From the NCBI GenBank assembly GCA_030426705.1, contig JAUHXW010000045.1, forward strand, positions 1 to 13,565: DNA of 13,565 nucleotides. The letters run 5' to 3'. This DNA is from Gammaproteobacteria bacterium. Lineage in GTDB: Bacteria > Pseudomonadota > Gammaproteobacteria > Xanthomonadales > Marinicellaceae. Of this stretch, positions 7,176-13,386 are shown in pieces; position 1 is the stretch's first letter; every line of letters begins with the position of its first letter. A program made the position numbers and the translations under genes. The notes under the pieces were generated by a model. It saw only the letters and a program-made list of their open reading frames with translations. It ran no database searches and had not been told where the DNA came from.

Positions 7176-7374
7176 GAAACAGTTTTGCTTTTTGAACGAA
7201 GACGACTTGGACAACTTGCCCAAAGACTTTAAATTAATCCCTTTTGATGTGGCTTTTTTGGAGAATCGAATCAACGAAAAACCCAAAACTTTGACATCAG
7301 AAATGTCAAAGCGGGAACGAACACCATCAACAACGGTAAAGCTTGCGTTGAATAGTCCAACTGAAAATAGCTGA
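7174..7374 (+). CDS. Possible small ORF or gene remnant
   Basis: A doubtful 66-codon frame (ATG 7174; a GTG at 7162 is also possible). The first 33 or so residues, MKQFCFLNEDDLDNLPKDF followed by KLIPFDVAFLENRINE, look protein-like, with codons resembling the neighbours. The last 34 codons run antisense through the 3' end of the GtrA-like gene and have no character of their own. There is no clear ribosome binding site. It may be the 5' remnant of a gene cut off by rearrangement, or a chance frame. I do not recognise a family. Confidence 0.22.
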   Translation: MKQFCFLNEDDLDNLPKDFKLIPFDVAFLENRINEKPKTLTSEMSKRERTPSTTVKLALNSPTENS

Positions 7375-7630
7375 CCAGTAAAAGTACACCGCCTTGGTGT
7401 AAACCAAAGCCTATTAAAGATGAAATCACGAACTTAGGAAAACGGTTTTTGTGTGCACCATCATCCTTGAAGGAGTAATGATAGTGACCAAGGTAGGCTG
7501 TAATCAAACCGCCGCAAAAACCAATCGCATGAGCCCAAAAAGGCTGCAACCCTATCCACTCATGCATAATCAAAGCGATGCCGGAGTGAATTATGGTGGC
7601 GATAATGCCAACAAGTCCATATCTCGCCAT
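7271..7630 (-). CDS. GtrA-like small membrane protein
   Basis: A 119-residue integral membrane protein of the GtrA/DPMS type, consistent with four helices. The layout resembles phage P22 GtrA: ARYGLVGIIATIIHSGIALI as helix 1, a GFCGGLITAYLGHYHYSF segment matching the family's 'F.AN..FTF' region, two more helices, and the typical ending SKFWVFR. GtrA proteins are thought to help flip undecaprenyl-phosphate-linked glucose or similar polyprenyl-linked sugars across the inner membrane. I chose ATG 7630, 12 nt behind AAGGAG (7643-7648). TTG 7633 has a better 9-nt spacing and is the main alternative; a TTG at 7681 would overlap the preceding gene by 35 nt. The gene lies 16 nt after the Rieske gene stop and is last in the hemE run. 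No glycosyltransferase gene is nearby, so its partner is unknown. Confidence 0.82.
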   Translation of the reverse strand: MARYGLVGIIATIIHSGIALIMHEWIGLQPFWAHAIGFCGGLITAYLGHYHYSFKDDGAHKNRFPKFVISSLIGFGLHQGGVLLLVSYFQLDYSTQALPLLMVFVPALTFLMSKFWVFR

Positions 7631-7642
7631 CAACGCAAAAAG

Positions 7643-7648
7643 CTCCTT
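7643..7648 (-). promoter_or_regulatory. Shine-Dalgarno of the GtrA-like gene
   Basis: AAGGAG on the minus strand, overlapping the TAA stop of the Rieske gene (7647-7649). It places the GtrA-like start at ATG 7630 or TTG 7633 and suggests coupled translation. Confidence 0.65.
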
Positions 7649-7982
7649 AGATGGCTTCAATGAACACGTCCTTGTTATCAAAACTCACTGTCAAACGGGT
7701 TAATGATTGACCTGCACAAGGTCCGCTGGTCGACAAGCCAGATACTGCATCAAAAGTGGCGCCATGGGCAGGACAAACCAATTGGCCATCAGGTGTTTCT
7801 AAAAACTCATTTTCGGCATAATCCATGCGTCGACCCTGGTGGGGACACTCATTAATGAAAGCAACCCATTCGGCATGACCCCGCTTAATCATCACTGAAG
7901 TCAGGCCGTTTTCTGTTTGTACAGCATGTTCTGACCATTTTCCTATGGGGATGTCAATCAGGGTTGTGAGCTTGTATTTCAT
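7647..7982 (-). CDS. Rieske [2Fe-2S] ferredoxin-like protein
   Basis: A 111-residue soluble cytoplasmic protein with a complete Rieske cluster-binding set: C46-P-H48 and C70-P-A-H73, separated by 21 residues. Size and layout match the small stand-alone Rieske proteins related to dioxygenase ferredoxins and NirD, which carry single electrons between a reductase and an oxygenase or reductase. No signal peptide or membrane helix is present, unlike the bc1-complex Rieske subunit. No partner oxygenase or reductase is visible in the window. The start ATG at 7982 lies 6 nt after the hemE stop codon, with AGGT as a weak ribosome binding site, so it is almost certainly co-transcribed with hemE. Its redox partner is unknown; a role in heme or siroheme metabolism is speculation from position only. 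Confidence 0.88.
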   Translation of the reverse strand: MKYKLTTLIDIPIGKWSEHAVQTENGLTSVMIKRGHAEWVAFINECPHQGRRMDYAENEFLETPDGQLVCPAHGATFDAVSGLSTSGPCAGQSLTRLTVSFDNKDVFIEAI

Positions 7983-7988
7983 AAAGAC

Positions 7989-9035
7989 CTATTTTGCCGA
8001 ATAAGTCCTGACTGCATCAACCAAAATGGCTACTTTTTCAGGTTCCATATCTGGTTGCATGCCATGACCCAAGTTAAAAACATGCCCAGGTTCACTGCCA
8101 TACTCGTCCAGTACTTTCTTTACAGCTTGTCTGATAAACTCATCTGGTGCATATAAAGTAGCGGGATCGAGGTTACCTTGCAGCGCAACTTGATCACCGG
8201 TCAGTTTCTTGGCATCACTGATATCAATGGTCCAATCAAGCCCCAAGCCATGACAACCGGTTTGTGACAATTCATTGAGGTTTTGGTTGGCACCTTTGCT
8301 GAACAAAACGATGGGGGTATCACCAAAGCCTGCTGCTTTTAGGCCATCAACGATTTGTTGCATGTACTTCAATGAGAACTGCTGGAAATCTGCCGGGCTG
8401 AGTACCCCGCCCCAACTGTCAAACACTTGTACGGCAGAGGCCCCGCTTTGAATTTGACCAATCAGGTATTTAACAATCGATTGGGCCAATTTATCGAGTA
8501 ATTGGTGTGCCAGCTCAGGGGTTTTGTACAACAATGCTTTTGATTTGGCGTAAGTTTTACTGCCACCGTTTTCTATCATGTAGGTGAGTAATGTCCAGGG
8601 ACTGCCCGAAAAACCAATCAACGGCACCCGACCATTCAAGGTTCTGGTGGTCAGTTCGATGGCATCCATCACATACTGCAAATCTTCAGCTTCAGGCACG
8701 GGTAAATCAGCAATTTGTTTGGCTTCGGTGATGGGATTATTGAATTTTGGACCTTCACCTGGCTCAAAATACAAACCCAGGCCCATGGCATCAGGTATGG
8801 TCAGAATATCAGAAAAGATGATGGCGGCATCCAGCGGAAAACGCTCCAAAGGCTGTATGGTGACTTCACAAGCCATTTCCGGCGTGCTGGCCAAAGTCAT
8901 AAAATCTCCAGCTTGAGCCCGTACCTTACGATATTCAGGCAAGTAACGGCCGGCTTGACGCATCAACCAAACAGGTGTGCGTTCAGTTTGTTCTCGACGC
9001 AAGGCTCGCAAATACAAATCATTTTCTAACTTCAT
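7989..9035 (-). CDS. hemE: Uroporphyrinogen decarboxylase
   Basis: A cytoplasmic enzyme of 348 residues (E. coli HemE has 354) that decarboxylates the four acetate side chains of uroporphyrinogen III to give coproporphyrinogen III in heme biosynthesis. Signature 1 is complete at 21-30 (PVWLMRQAGR) and continues LPEYR. IIFSDIL carries the conserved catalytic-site Asp76. Signature 2 is present as GFSGSPWTLLTYM. The C-terminal GHVFNLGHG segment with the conserved His is also present. ATG 9035 matches the usual start (LENDLYLRALRR); the ribosome binding site is weak. It is first in a minus-strand run with the Rieske and GtrA-like genes and diverges from the TPR/propeller gene. Full-length, no anomalies. 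Confidence 0.98.
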   Translation of the reverse strand: MKLENDLYLRALRREQTERTPVWLMRQAGRYLPEYRKVRAQAGDFMTLASTPEMACEVTIQPLERFPLDAAIIFSDILTIPDAMGLGLYFEPGEGPKFNNPITEAKQIADLPVPEAEDLQYVMDAIELTTRTLNGRVPLIGFSGSPWTLLTYMIENGGSKTYAKSKALLYKTPELAHQLLDKLAQSIVKYLIGQIQSGASAVQVFDSWGGVLSPADFQQFSLKYMQQIVDGLKAAGFGDTPIVLFSKGANQNLNELSQTGCHGLGLDWTIDISDAKKLTGDQVALQGNLDPATLYAPDEFIRQAVKKVLDEYGSEPGHVFNLGHGMQPDMEPEKVAILVDAVRTYSAK

Positions 9036-9062
9036 GTGATGTTGCAGGTGAAAAAGAGCGTC

Positions 9063-9071
9063 ATTTTAGCA
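9063..9071 (-). promoter_or_regulatory. Extended -10 candidate for hemE
   Basis: On the minus strand this reads TGCTAAAAT, an extended -10 element (TGn plus TAAAAT) about 28 nt upstream of the hemE start, which implies a short leader. No good -35 is seen 17 nt upstream, as is common for extended -10 promoters. The 9-bp inverted repeat at 9074-9108 lies just upstream. Confidence 0.4.
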
Positions 9072-9073
9072 GT

Positions 9074-9108
9074 TATTAACCCGGCACAGGTATAGTGTTG
9101 GGTTAATA
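9074..9108. promoter_or_regulatory. 9-bp inverted repeat between divergent genes, possible operator
   Basis: TATTAACCC at 9074-9082 is matched exactly by GGGTTAATA at 9100-9108, separated by 17 nt. Arm centres are about 26 nt apart. It lies between hemE and the divergent TPR/propeller gene and abuts the candidate hemE -10. No T-run follows, so it is not a terminator. It may be an operator for a dimeric regulator, but no regulator is identified. Confidence 0.4.
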
Positions 9109-9217
9109 GTTAGGCGCAAAACAGTTATTTGGCACCACTTCTGATAAAATGCCGCGTTTTGAGTTGAACCTCAGCATTGTCTTGAGGTCTTACAGAAACT
9201 TTTTAACAACAAGAACC

Positions 9218-10612
9218 ATGAAAAAAATTATATTTATCTGTTTGATAACTTTTAGTCCGCTGATTTTCGCACAAGCGCTTGATTCCGTTGATGCTTACAA
9301 CAATGAAATAGCAGAAATAAATGACATAGGTAAATTGGGCGAGCTGGCCAACGAAGCCCTTAAAGCCGAAAACCACCTTAAATATGAAATTGTCTTAAAC
9401 AAATTAATCGAATTAAGACCTTTTGATCCCAACCTAAAATTTGCCTTAGTCAAAGCCTATGCCTTACAGGATAAAAAGACAGAGGCTTACAATTTATTGA
9501 TTGAAATGCAAAAAGCAGGACTGAGCTATCCAATCGGCGACAAAAAAGGCTTTGACTTAATCAAGGGCACTAAAGTTTATGACTATATTGAAGATAACAT
9601 GGCAATCAACGCCCGACCTTTTGGCGAAGGCAAAACTGCATTTGAAGTCAGCCATAATTATTCCGGTATGTTGTTTGAGAATCTGGCCTATGATGAAAAA
9701 GCGGATCGATTTTTATTGGGCAGTGTACGCTCTGGTGATATCTATCAGTACAGTGAAAAGACAGGATTCAAGTCTTTTATTAACAAAGGAGATCCGGCAA
9801 CCGGCCCTTGGGGAGTGATTGATTTAGTTGCTGATAACAAAGATGACTTGTTGTGGGTAGCCTCTGCTACATTGCCGCATTATACCGGCACCACCCAAGC
9901 CAATTTTGGTAAAGCGATGATATCCAAATATAAACTGAGCACCGGTGAATTGATTAATAATTATCAAATGCCTGCCAATAATCAACCTGTTTTATTCAAC
10001 AATTTACACCTGACATCCGGTCAGGATTTGTATTTTATCAATGCTTTTAGCAACGATCTGTTCAGAATCAAAAATGGCAGTGAAACGGTTGAGCCTTTGG
10101 CTTCACTGAAAGGCTTGCAATCAATCAAAGCCATCACCAGTAACAGTAAAGAAACCATATTGTATTTATCGGACTTTGAACTTGGGTTGTTTGTGGTTAA
10201 TTTGGAAACCATGCAATTGGCGCCGTTGGTAAGAACCGCCAAAGGCTTTTTTGCCGGCATCAATGATTTGTTTTATGACAATGGAGACCTGGTGGCCATT
10301 CAAAGTGGTGTACAACCTGCGCGCTTGATGCGTTATGTCATGAAAGAAGATTTGTTTATGGTGAACATGTTTCCAATAGAAGCATCGCAGCCCACGTTTA
10401 AATCATTGGGTAACGGGATCTTGGTTGGTGATCATGTTTATTATGCGGCCAATTCACAATGGGCCAATGTGGATGCGTTGGGTCGTTTATTGCCGGAAAC
10501 AAGTTGGGAGAACTTAGTAGTGATGAAATCACCGACCAAATATAAAATGGAAGAACACATGGAAAGGATGAAAAGAATGGAAGAGATTAAAAGGAAACGT
10601 GGCTACAAGTAA
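9218..10612 (+). CDS. Secreted TPR plus beta-propeller protein, unknown function
   Basis: A 464-residue secreted protein. Residues 1-18 are a signal peptide (MKKIIFICLITFSPLIFA). Residues about 30-120 are helical and TPR-like (KYEIVLNKLIELRPFDPNLKF, then LVKAYALQDKKTEAYNLLIE). From about 140 the sequence becomes beta-rich, resembling an SMP-30/NHL-like propeller: ENLAYDEKADRFLLGSVRSG at the first blade, then repeated strands ending near residue 440. The C-terminal 25 residues are highly charged (MEEHMERMKRMEEIKRKRGYK). I chose ATG 9218 because the signal peptide starts there; the frame is open back to ATG 9149, but those 23 residues look non-coding. There is no obvious Shine-Dalgarno, and a small hairpin (ACCTCA 9168-9173 with TGAGGT 9183-9188) lies in the leader. 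Gluconolactonase-like activity is not supported by any visible catalytic residue set. It ends at a strong terminator. Confidence 0.8.
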   Translation: MKKIIFICLITFSPLIFAQALDSVDAYNNEIAEINDIGKLGELANEALKAENHLKYEIVLNKLIELRPFDPNLKFALVKAYALQDKKTEAYNLLIEMQKAGLSYPIGDKKGFDLIKGTKVYDYIEDNMAINARPFGEGKTAFEVSHNYSGMLFENLAYDEKADRFLLGSVRSGDIYQYSEKTGFKSFINKGDPATGPWGVIDLVADNKDDLLWVASATLPHYTGTTQANFGKAMISKYKLSTGELINNYQMPANNQPVLFNNLHLTSGQDLYFINAFSNDLFRIKNGSETVEPLASLKGLQSIKAITSNSKETILYLSDFELGLFVVNLETMQLAPLVRTAKGFFAGINDLFYDNGDLVAIQSGVQPARLMRYVMKEDLFMVNMFPIEASQPTFKSLGNGILVGDHVYYAANSQWANVDALGRLLPETSWENLVVMKSPTKYKMEEHMERMKRMEEIKRKRGYK

Positions 10613-10632
10613 CAACAAGCTCTCATTCAAAT

Positions 10633-10668
10633 AAAAAAAGCCAGCGTACTTTCTTCGCTGGCTTTTTT
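10633..10668. terminator. Bidirectional intrinsic terminator
   Basis: GCCAGCG (10640-10646), loop TACTTTCTT, CGCTGGC (10656-10662). It has seven A residues before the stem and six T residues after it, so it can terminate transcription on both strands. It sits between the convergent TPR/propeller gene (stop at 10612) and the DUF885 gene (stop at 10683) and serves both. Confidence 0.93.
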
Positions 10669-10682
10669 ATATTGATAAAATG

Positions 10683-12494
10683 TTAACTTTTTTCCTTGAT
10701 GTATTGATCAACCAATTGTTCCAGAATATTTAAAGGAACCGCGCCGTTATTCAACACCACCCGATGAAAATCGCGGATGTCATACTTGTTGCCCAGTGTG
10801 TTTTTGGCTTTTTCACGCAGTTCCAATATTTTGGTCATTCCTACTTTGTAAGCCAAAGCCTGCCCTGGCATCACAAAATAACGTTCGATTTCAGCCACCA
10901 CATCAGATTCCGCCATGCCGGTATGGGTCAACATATATTCAATGGCTTGCTCCCGAGACCACCGTTTCGCATGAATGCCAGTATCAACCACCAGGCGAAC
11001 AGCCCGGAACAACTCAGCCTGCAATCGGCCAATGTTGTCATAAGGGTCTGGCAACATACCCATTTCGTAAGCCACCCTTTCAGCATATAAAGCCCAACCT
11101 TCAGAGTAGGCTGTGAAAGGAATCATTTTGCGGAAAAATGGCATATCTTCCAGCTCACGCTGGATGGCGATTTGGTAATGATGTCCCGGGATACCTTCAT
11201 GATAGGCCAGGGTTTTCATGCCATATTTCGGTGTGGCTTTAATGTCGTGCAGGTTGGCATAAAACACCCCAGGACGTGACCCGTCCATGGCAGGGCCTTG
11301 GTAGTAAGCGCCGGGAGAGGTTTTTTCTTTGAATTCAGGGATGCGCTGAACATCGATGGTTGCTTCGGGGTAGTCATGAAAATGACTCGACATTTGTCGC
11401 TCTATATCAACCAGCATGGTTTTGTAGTCGTCAAGAATTTGTTCACGCCCTTCTTTATTGTCCGGATAATAAAATCTTGGGTTGATGGTCATGTTTTCGA
11501 TGCTTTGGGTAAAGCCACCGCTGACATCCCAGCCCTCAGTTTCTAGAATCCCAAGAATTTCTGCCTGAATGCGCTCAACTTCTTGCAGACCAAACTGATG
11601 AATGTAATCGGGCGTATAGTCGGTGGTGGTAAAAAACCTCATTGCCAATGCATAAAAGGCTTCGCCATCCGGCAGGTTCCACACACCATGGTTGTCGCTG
11701 ACTTTAGTATCCAGAGCAACAAAATAATCAATCAGCCGCTGATAAGCAGGATAAACCGTTTGTTCAATCGCCGATTTGGCCTGTTCTGCGATTTGCTGTT
11801 GGTCGCCTTGTTTGAGTTTGGCTTCCTCCATTTTTCGAGCCAGCGCTGCAAACAGGATGTTTTCTTCGGCTGGGGTGGCGACAAAATTACGCATCTCTTC
11901 CAGCACTTTGGTGACCACAAATTGCGGTGGTAAAATACCGAGGTTTTCTCGATGTTTCAATCCTTCCAGCACCTGATCAAACTTAATACCGACCTTGTTG
12001 AGTCGGCTGACATAATCTTCCGCATCACCGAAATTATTGATCTGGTGCGTGCTTTCCATAAATGAAGGAAAGCCATTTTGCACACCGAATAATTGATTGA
12101 CCGGATAGTTGTGAAAACGAAAACGTTCACCTTCAACCACAATGTCTAACAGGGACAGCATCACATCTTTGGACATTTTATCTGCAGAATCCAGATCTTC
12201 GTCCTGATAAGATTTCAAAGTCTCATGGGCGGCCATAATGTTTTTGAACATTTCGTCACCCGAGGCCATGCTGGCATCATCCAGTTCGGCATTGTGCCCA
12301 TCCATACCAAATTTTTCCAAAACCCGAACGGAGCTAAGTAGTTCTGGACTTTGTAAGGCAAACTGTAATGCGGTACGACCAAAAAACAAGTTTATATCGT
12401 AGGGCTTGAAATACCAGACATGCACAAAAAAGGCAGAAGCCAGCAGCACCAAAACCAACAGCAATCCTCCCAGATATTTAAACAGTTTTTTCAT
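10683..12494 (-). CDS. DUF885 family metallopeptidase-like protein
   Basis: A 603-residue protein with an N-terminal hydrophobic segment (about 7-28, GGLLLVLVLLASAFFV) acting as a signal anchor or uncleaved signal, so the bulk is probably periplasmic. The family hallmark HEGIPGHH is at 432-439, a variant zinc-peptidase motif (H-E-x-x-P-G-H), followed by YSEGWALYAE with the likely third zinc ligand Glu465. Upstream is the conserved PGAYYQGPAMDGSRPG stretch, and near the end YFVMPGQALAYKVG. Length matches secreted DUF885 members (about 580-620). Peptidase activity is inferred from the motif. Three ATG codons stand in a row (12500, 12497, 12494); I chose 12494 because GAGGA (12501-12505) lies 6 nt before it. 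The first ATG overlaps the VOC stop codon, so the two genes are coupled. Confidence 0.9.
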   Translation of the reverse strand: MKKLFKYLGGLLLVLVLLASAFFVHVWYFKPYDINLFFGRTALQFALQSPELLSSVRVLEKFGMDGHNAELDDASMASGDEMFKNIMAAHETLKSYQDEDLDSADKMSKDVMLSLLDIVVEGERFRFHNYPVNQLFGVQNGFPSFMESTHQINNFGDAEDYVSRLNKVGIKFDQVLEGLKHRENLGILPPQFVVTKVLEEMRNFVATPAEENILFAALARKMEEAKLKQGDQQQIAEQAKSAIEQTVYPAYQRLIDYFVALDTKVSDNHGVWNLPDGEAFYALAMRFFTTTDYTPDYIHQFGLQEVERIQAEILGILETEGWDVSGGFTQSIENMTINPRFYYPDNKEGREQILDDYKTMLVDIERQMSSHFHDYPEATIDVQRIPEFKEKTSPGAYYQGPAMDGSRPGVFYANLHDIKATPKYGMKTLAYHEGIPGHHYQIAIQRELEDMPFFRKMIPFTAYSEGWALYAERVAYEMGMLPDPYDNIGRLQAELFRAVRLVVDTGIHAKRWSREQAIEYMLTHTGMAESDVVAEIERYFVMPGQALAYKVGMTKILELREKAKNTLGNKYDIRDFHRVVLNNGAVPLNILEQLVDQYIKEKS

Positions 12495-12496
12495 CA

Positions 12497-12886
12497 TCAT
12501 TCCTCAGCAGAAACCATGCAATAAGCATTCAGTTTGTTGCCATCCAGGTCGCGAAAATAAGCGGCAAAAAAACCGCCACCCCGATCACCGGGCTTGCCTT
12601 CACAGGTGCCACCCAATTCGAGCGCCTTGTGATAAAGCGCTTGTACTTTTTCAGGTGTGCCTGCTGAAATGGCGGCCATATTACCGTTACCCGGCTTGGC
12701 GGGCTTGCCGTCATAGGGCTTTAAAATTGAAAAACCGGTCGACTCATTGTCTTTGGCCCAAACAATGAATCCCTGTTCTTCGGAGCCTTCCATAATTCTG
12801 CCGACATTGATTTCAGCAAACAGGCTGTCGTAAAATCTTGCTGATGCATCCAGGTCATTGGTGCCCAGGGTGATGTAACCAAGCAT
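12497..12886 (-). CDS. VOC superfamily (glyoxalase/bleomycin-resistance-like) protein
   Basis: A 129-residue cytoplasmic protein with the vicinal-oxygen-chelate fold. It starts MLGYITLGTNDLDASARFYD, the usual first beta-alpha unit. It continues through the GFSILKP strand, the PEKVQALYHKALELGGTCEG helix-turn and the RDLDGNKLNAYC ending characteristic of the family. Such proteins bind a metal and act as lyases, dioxygenases or resistance proteins; the substrate is not predictable here. ATG 12886 is preceded by a perfect GAGGAG (12894-12899) at 7 nt, which rules out the in-frame TTG at 12907. The stop TGA is interleaved with the ATGATGATG start of the DUF885 gene. It diverges from the RidA-family gene. 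Confidence 0.9.
   Translation of the reverse strand: MLGYITLGTNDLDASARFYDSLFAEINVGRIMEGSEEQGFIVWAKDNESTGFSILKPYDGKPAKPGNGNMAAISAGTPEKVQALYHKALELGGTCEGKPGDRGGGFFAAYFRDLDGNKLNAYCMVSAEE
12501..12505 (-). promoter_or_regulatory. Shine-Dalgarno deciding the DUF885 start
   Basis: GAGGA on the minus strand, inside the last two codons of the VOC gene and immediately followed by ATGATGATG. Only the third ATG (12494) has a normal 6-nt spacing. Confidence 0.65.
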
Positions 12887-12893
12887 GAAGATT

Positions 12894-12917
12894 CTCCTCA
12901 AAAACAATCATTTTGAG
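12894..12917 (-). promoter_or_regulatory. Shine-Dalgarno of the VOC gene within a 7-bp hairpin
   Basis: GAGGAG (12894-12899, minus strand) lies 7 nt before ATG 12886. Its upstream half is part of an inverted repeat, CTCAAAA (12897-12903) with TTTTGAG (12911-12917), loop 7 nt. If the transcript starts upstream of 12917, this hairpin would partly cover the ribosome binding site. Confidence 0.5.
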
Positions 12918-12965
12918 AGGATGACCCAGCAAAGTCCAGCAGAAAAACAAAGCGAGCATAAAAAT

Positions 12966-13382
12966 ATGAAAAAAGTCATGGCCGGTGAAGCGCCAGATCC
13001 AGTGGGTTTGTATCCACATGCCAGACAAGTGGGCAACTTGTTATTTTTATCAGGGGTGGGACCTCGAAAAAAGGGCTCAAAAGAAATACCAGGGGTGACT
13101 TTGGATGAAGGCGGCAATGTAGCAGCCTATTGTATTGAAACGCAATGTCGCAGCGTGTTTGATAATGTCAGATTGGTGTTAGAGGCCTCCGGGGCGAGTT
13201 GGGATGACTTGGTTGATGTGACGGTGTTTTTGACCAATATGGATGATGACTTTGTCACTTATAACAAGGTTTATGCTGAATATTTTGCTGACAACCAACC
13301 GTGTCGAACCACCGTGGAAATCAACAAATTACCGACACCTATTGCCATTGAGTTAAAATGTATAGCAGTTGTCAGAGAGTAA
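12966..13382 (+). CDS. RidA family protein, probable 2-aminomuconate deaminase
   Basis: A 138-residue cytoplasmic protein of the YjgF/YER057c/UK114 (RidA) family. It shows APDPVGLYPHARQVGNLLFL, a GASWDDLVDVTVFLTNMDDDF block, and the ending PCRTTVEINKLPTPIAIELK, which holds the conserved Arg (CRTT) and Glu (IELK) of the RidA active site. It lies 4 nt upstream of 3-hydroxyanthranilate dioxygenase. In Pseudomonas nba-type clusters the RidA-family member of this pathway is 2-aminomuconate deaminase, which hydrolyses 2-aminomuconate to 4-oxalocrotonate with release of ammonia. The assignment therefore rests on family plus context. A generic enamine/imine deaminase is the alternative. I chose ATG 12966 because homologues begin just before this point. 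ATG 12921 (154 residues) is possible, but its GAGAGG touches the start codon. Confidence 0.85.
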   Translation: MKKVMAGEAPDPVGLYPHARQVGNLLFLSGVGPRKKGSKEIPGVTLDEGGNVAAYCIETQCRSVFDNVRLVLEASGASWDDLVDVTVFLTNMDDDFVTYNKVYAEYFADNQPCRTTVEINKLPTPIAIELKCIAVVRE

Positions 13383-13386
13383 AGTC

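Noticed and set aside
7080..7286. 68-codon minus-strand frame between the FG-GAP and GtrA-like genes
   Set aside because: Composition is Ser/Lys/Phe-rich and irregular, it has no ribosome binding site or family resemblance, and it is complementary to the slightly better frame on the other strand.
12885..12965. RidA-family gene starting at ATG 12885
   Set aside because: This would overlap the divergent VOC start codon, uses no ribosome binding site, and adds a 27-residue leader that family members lack.
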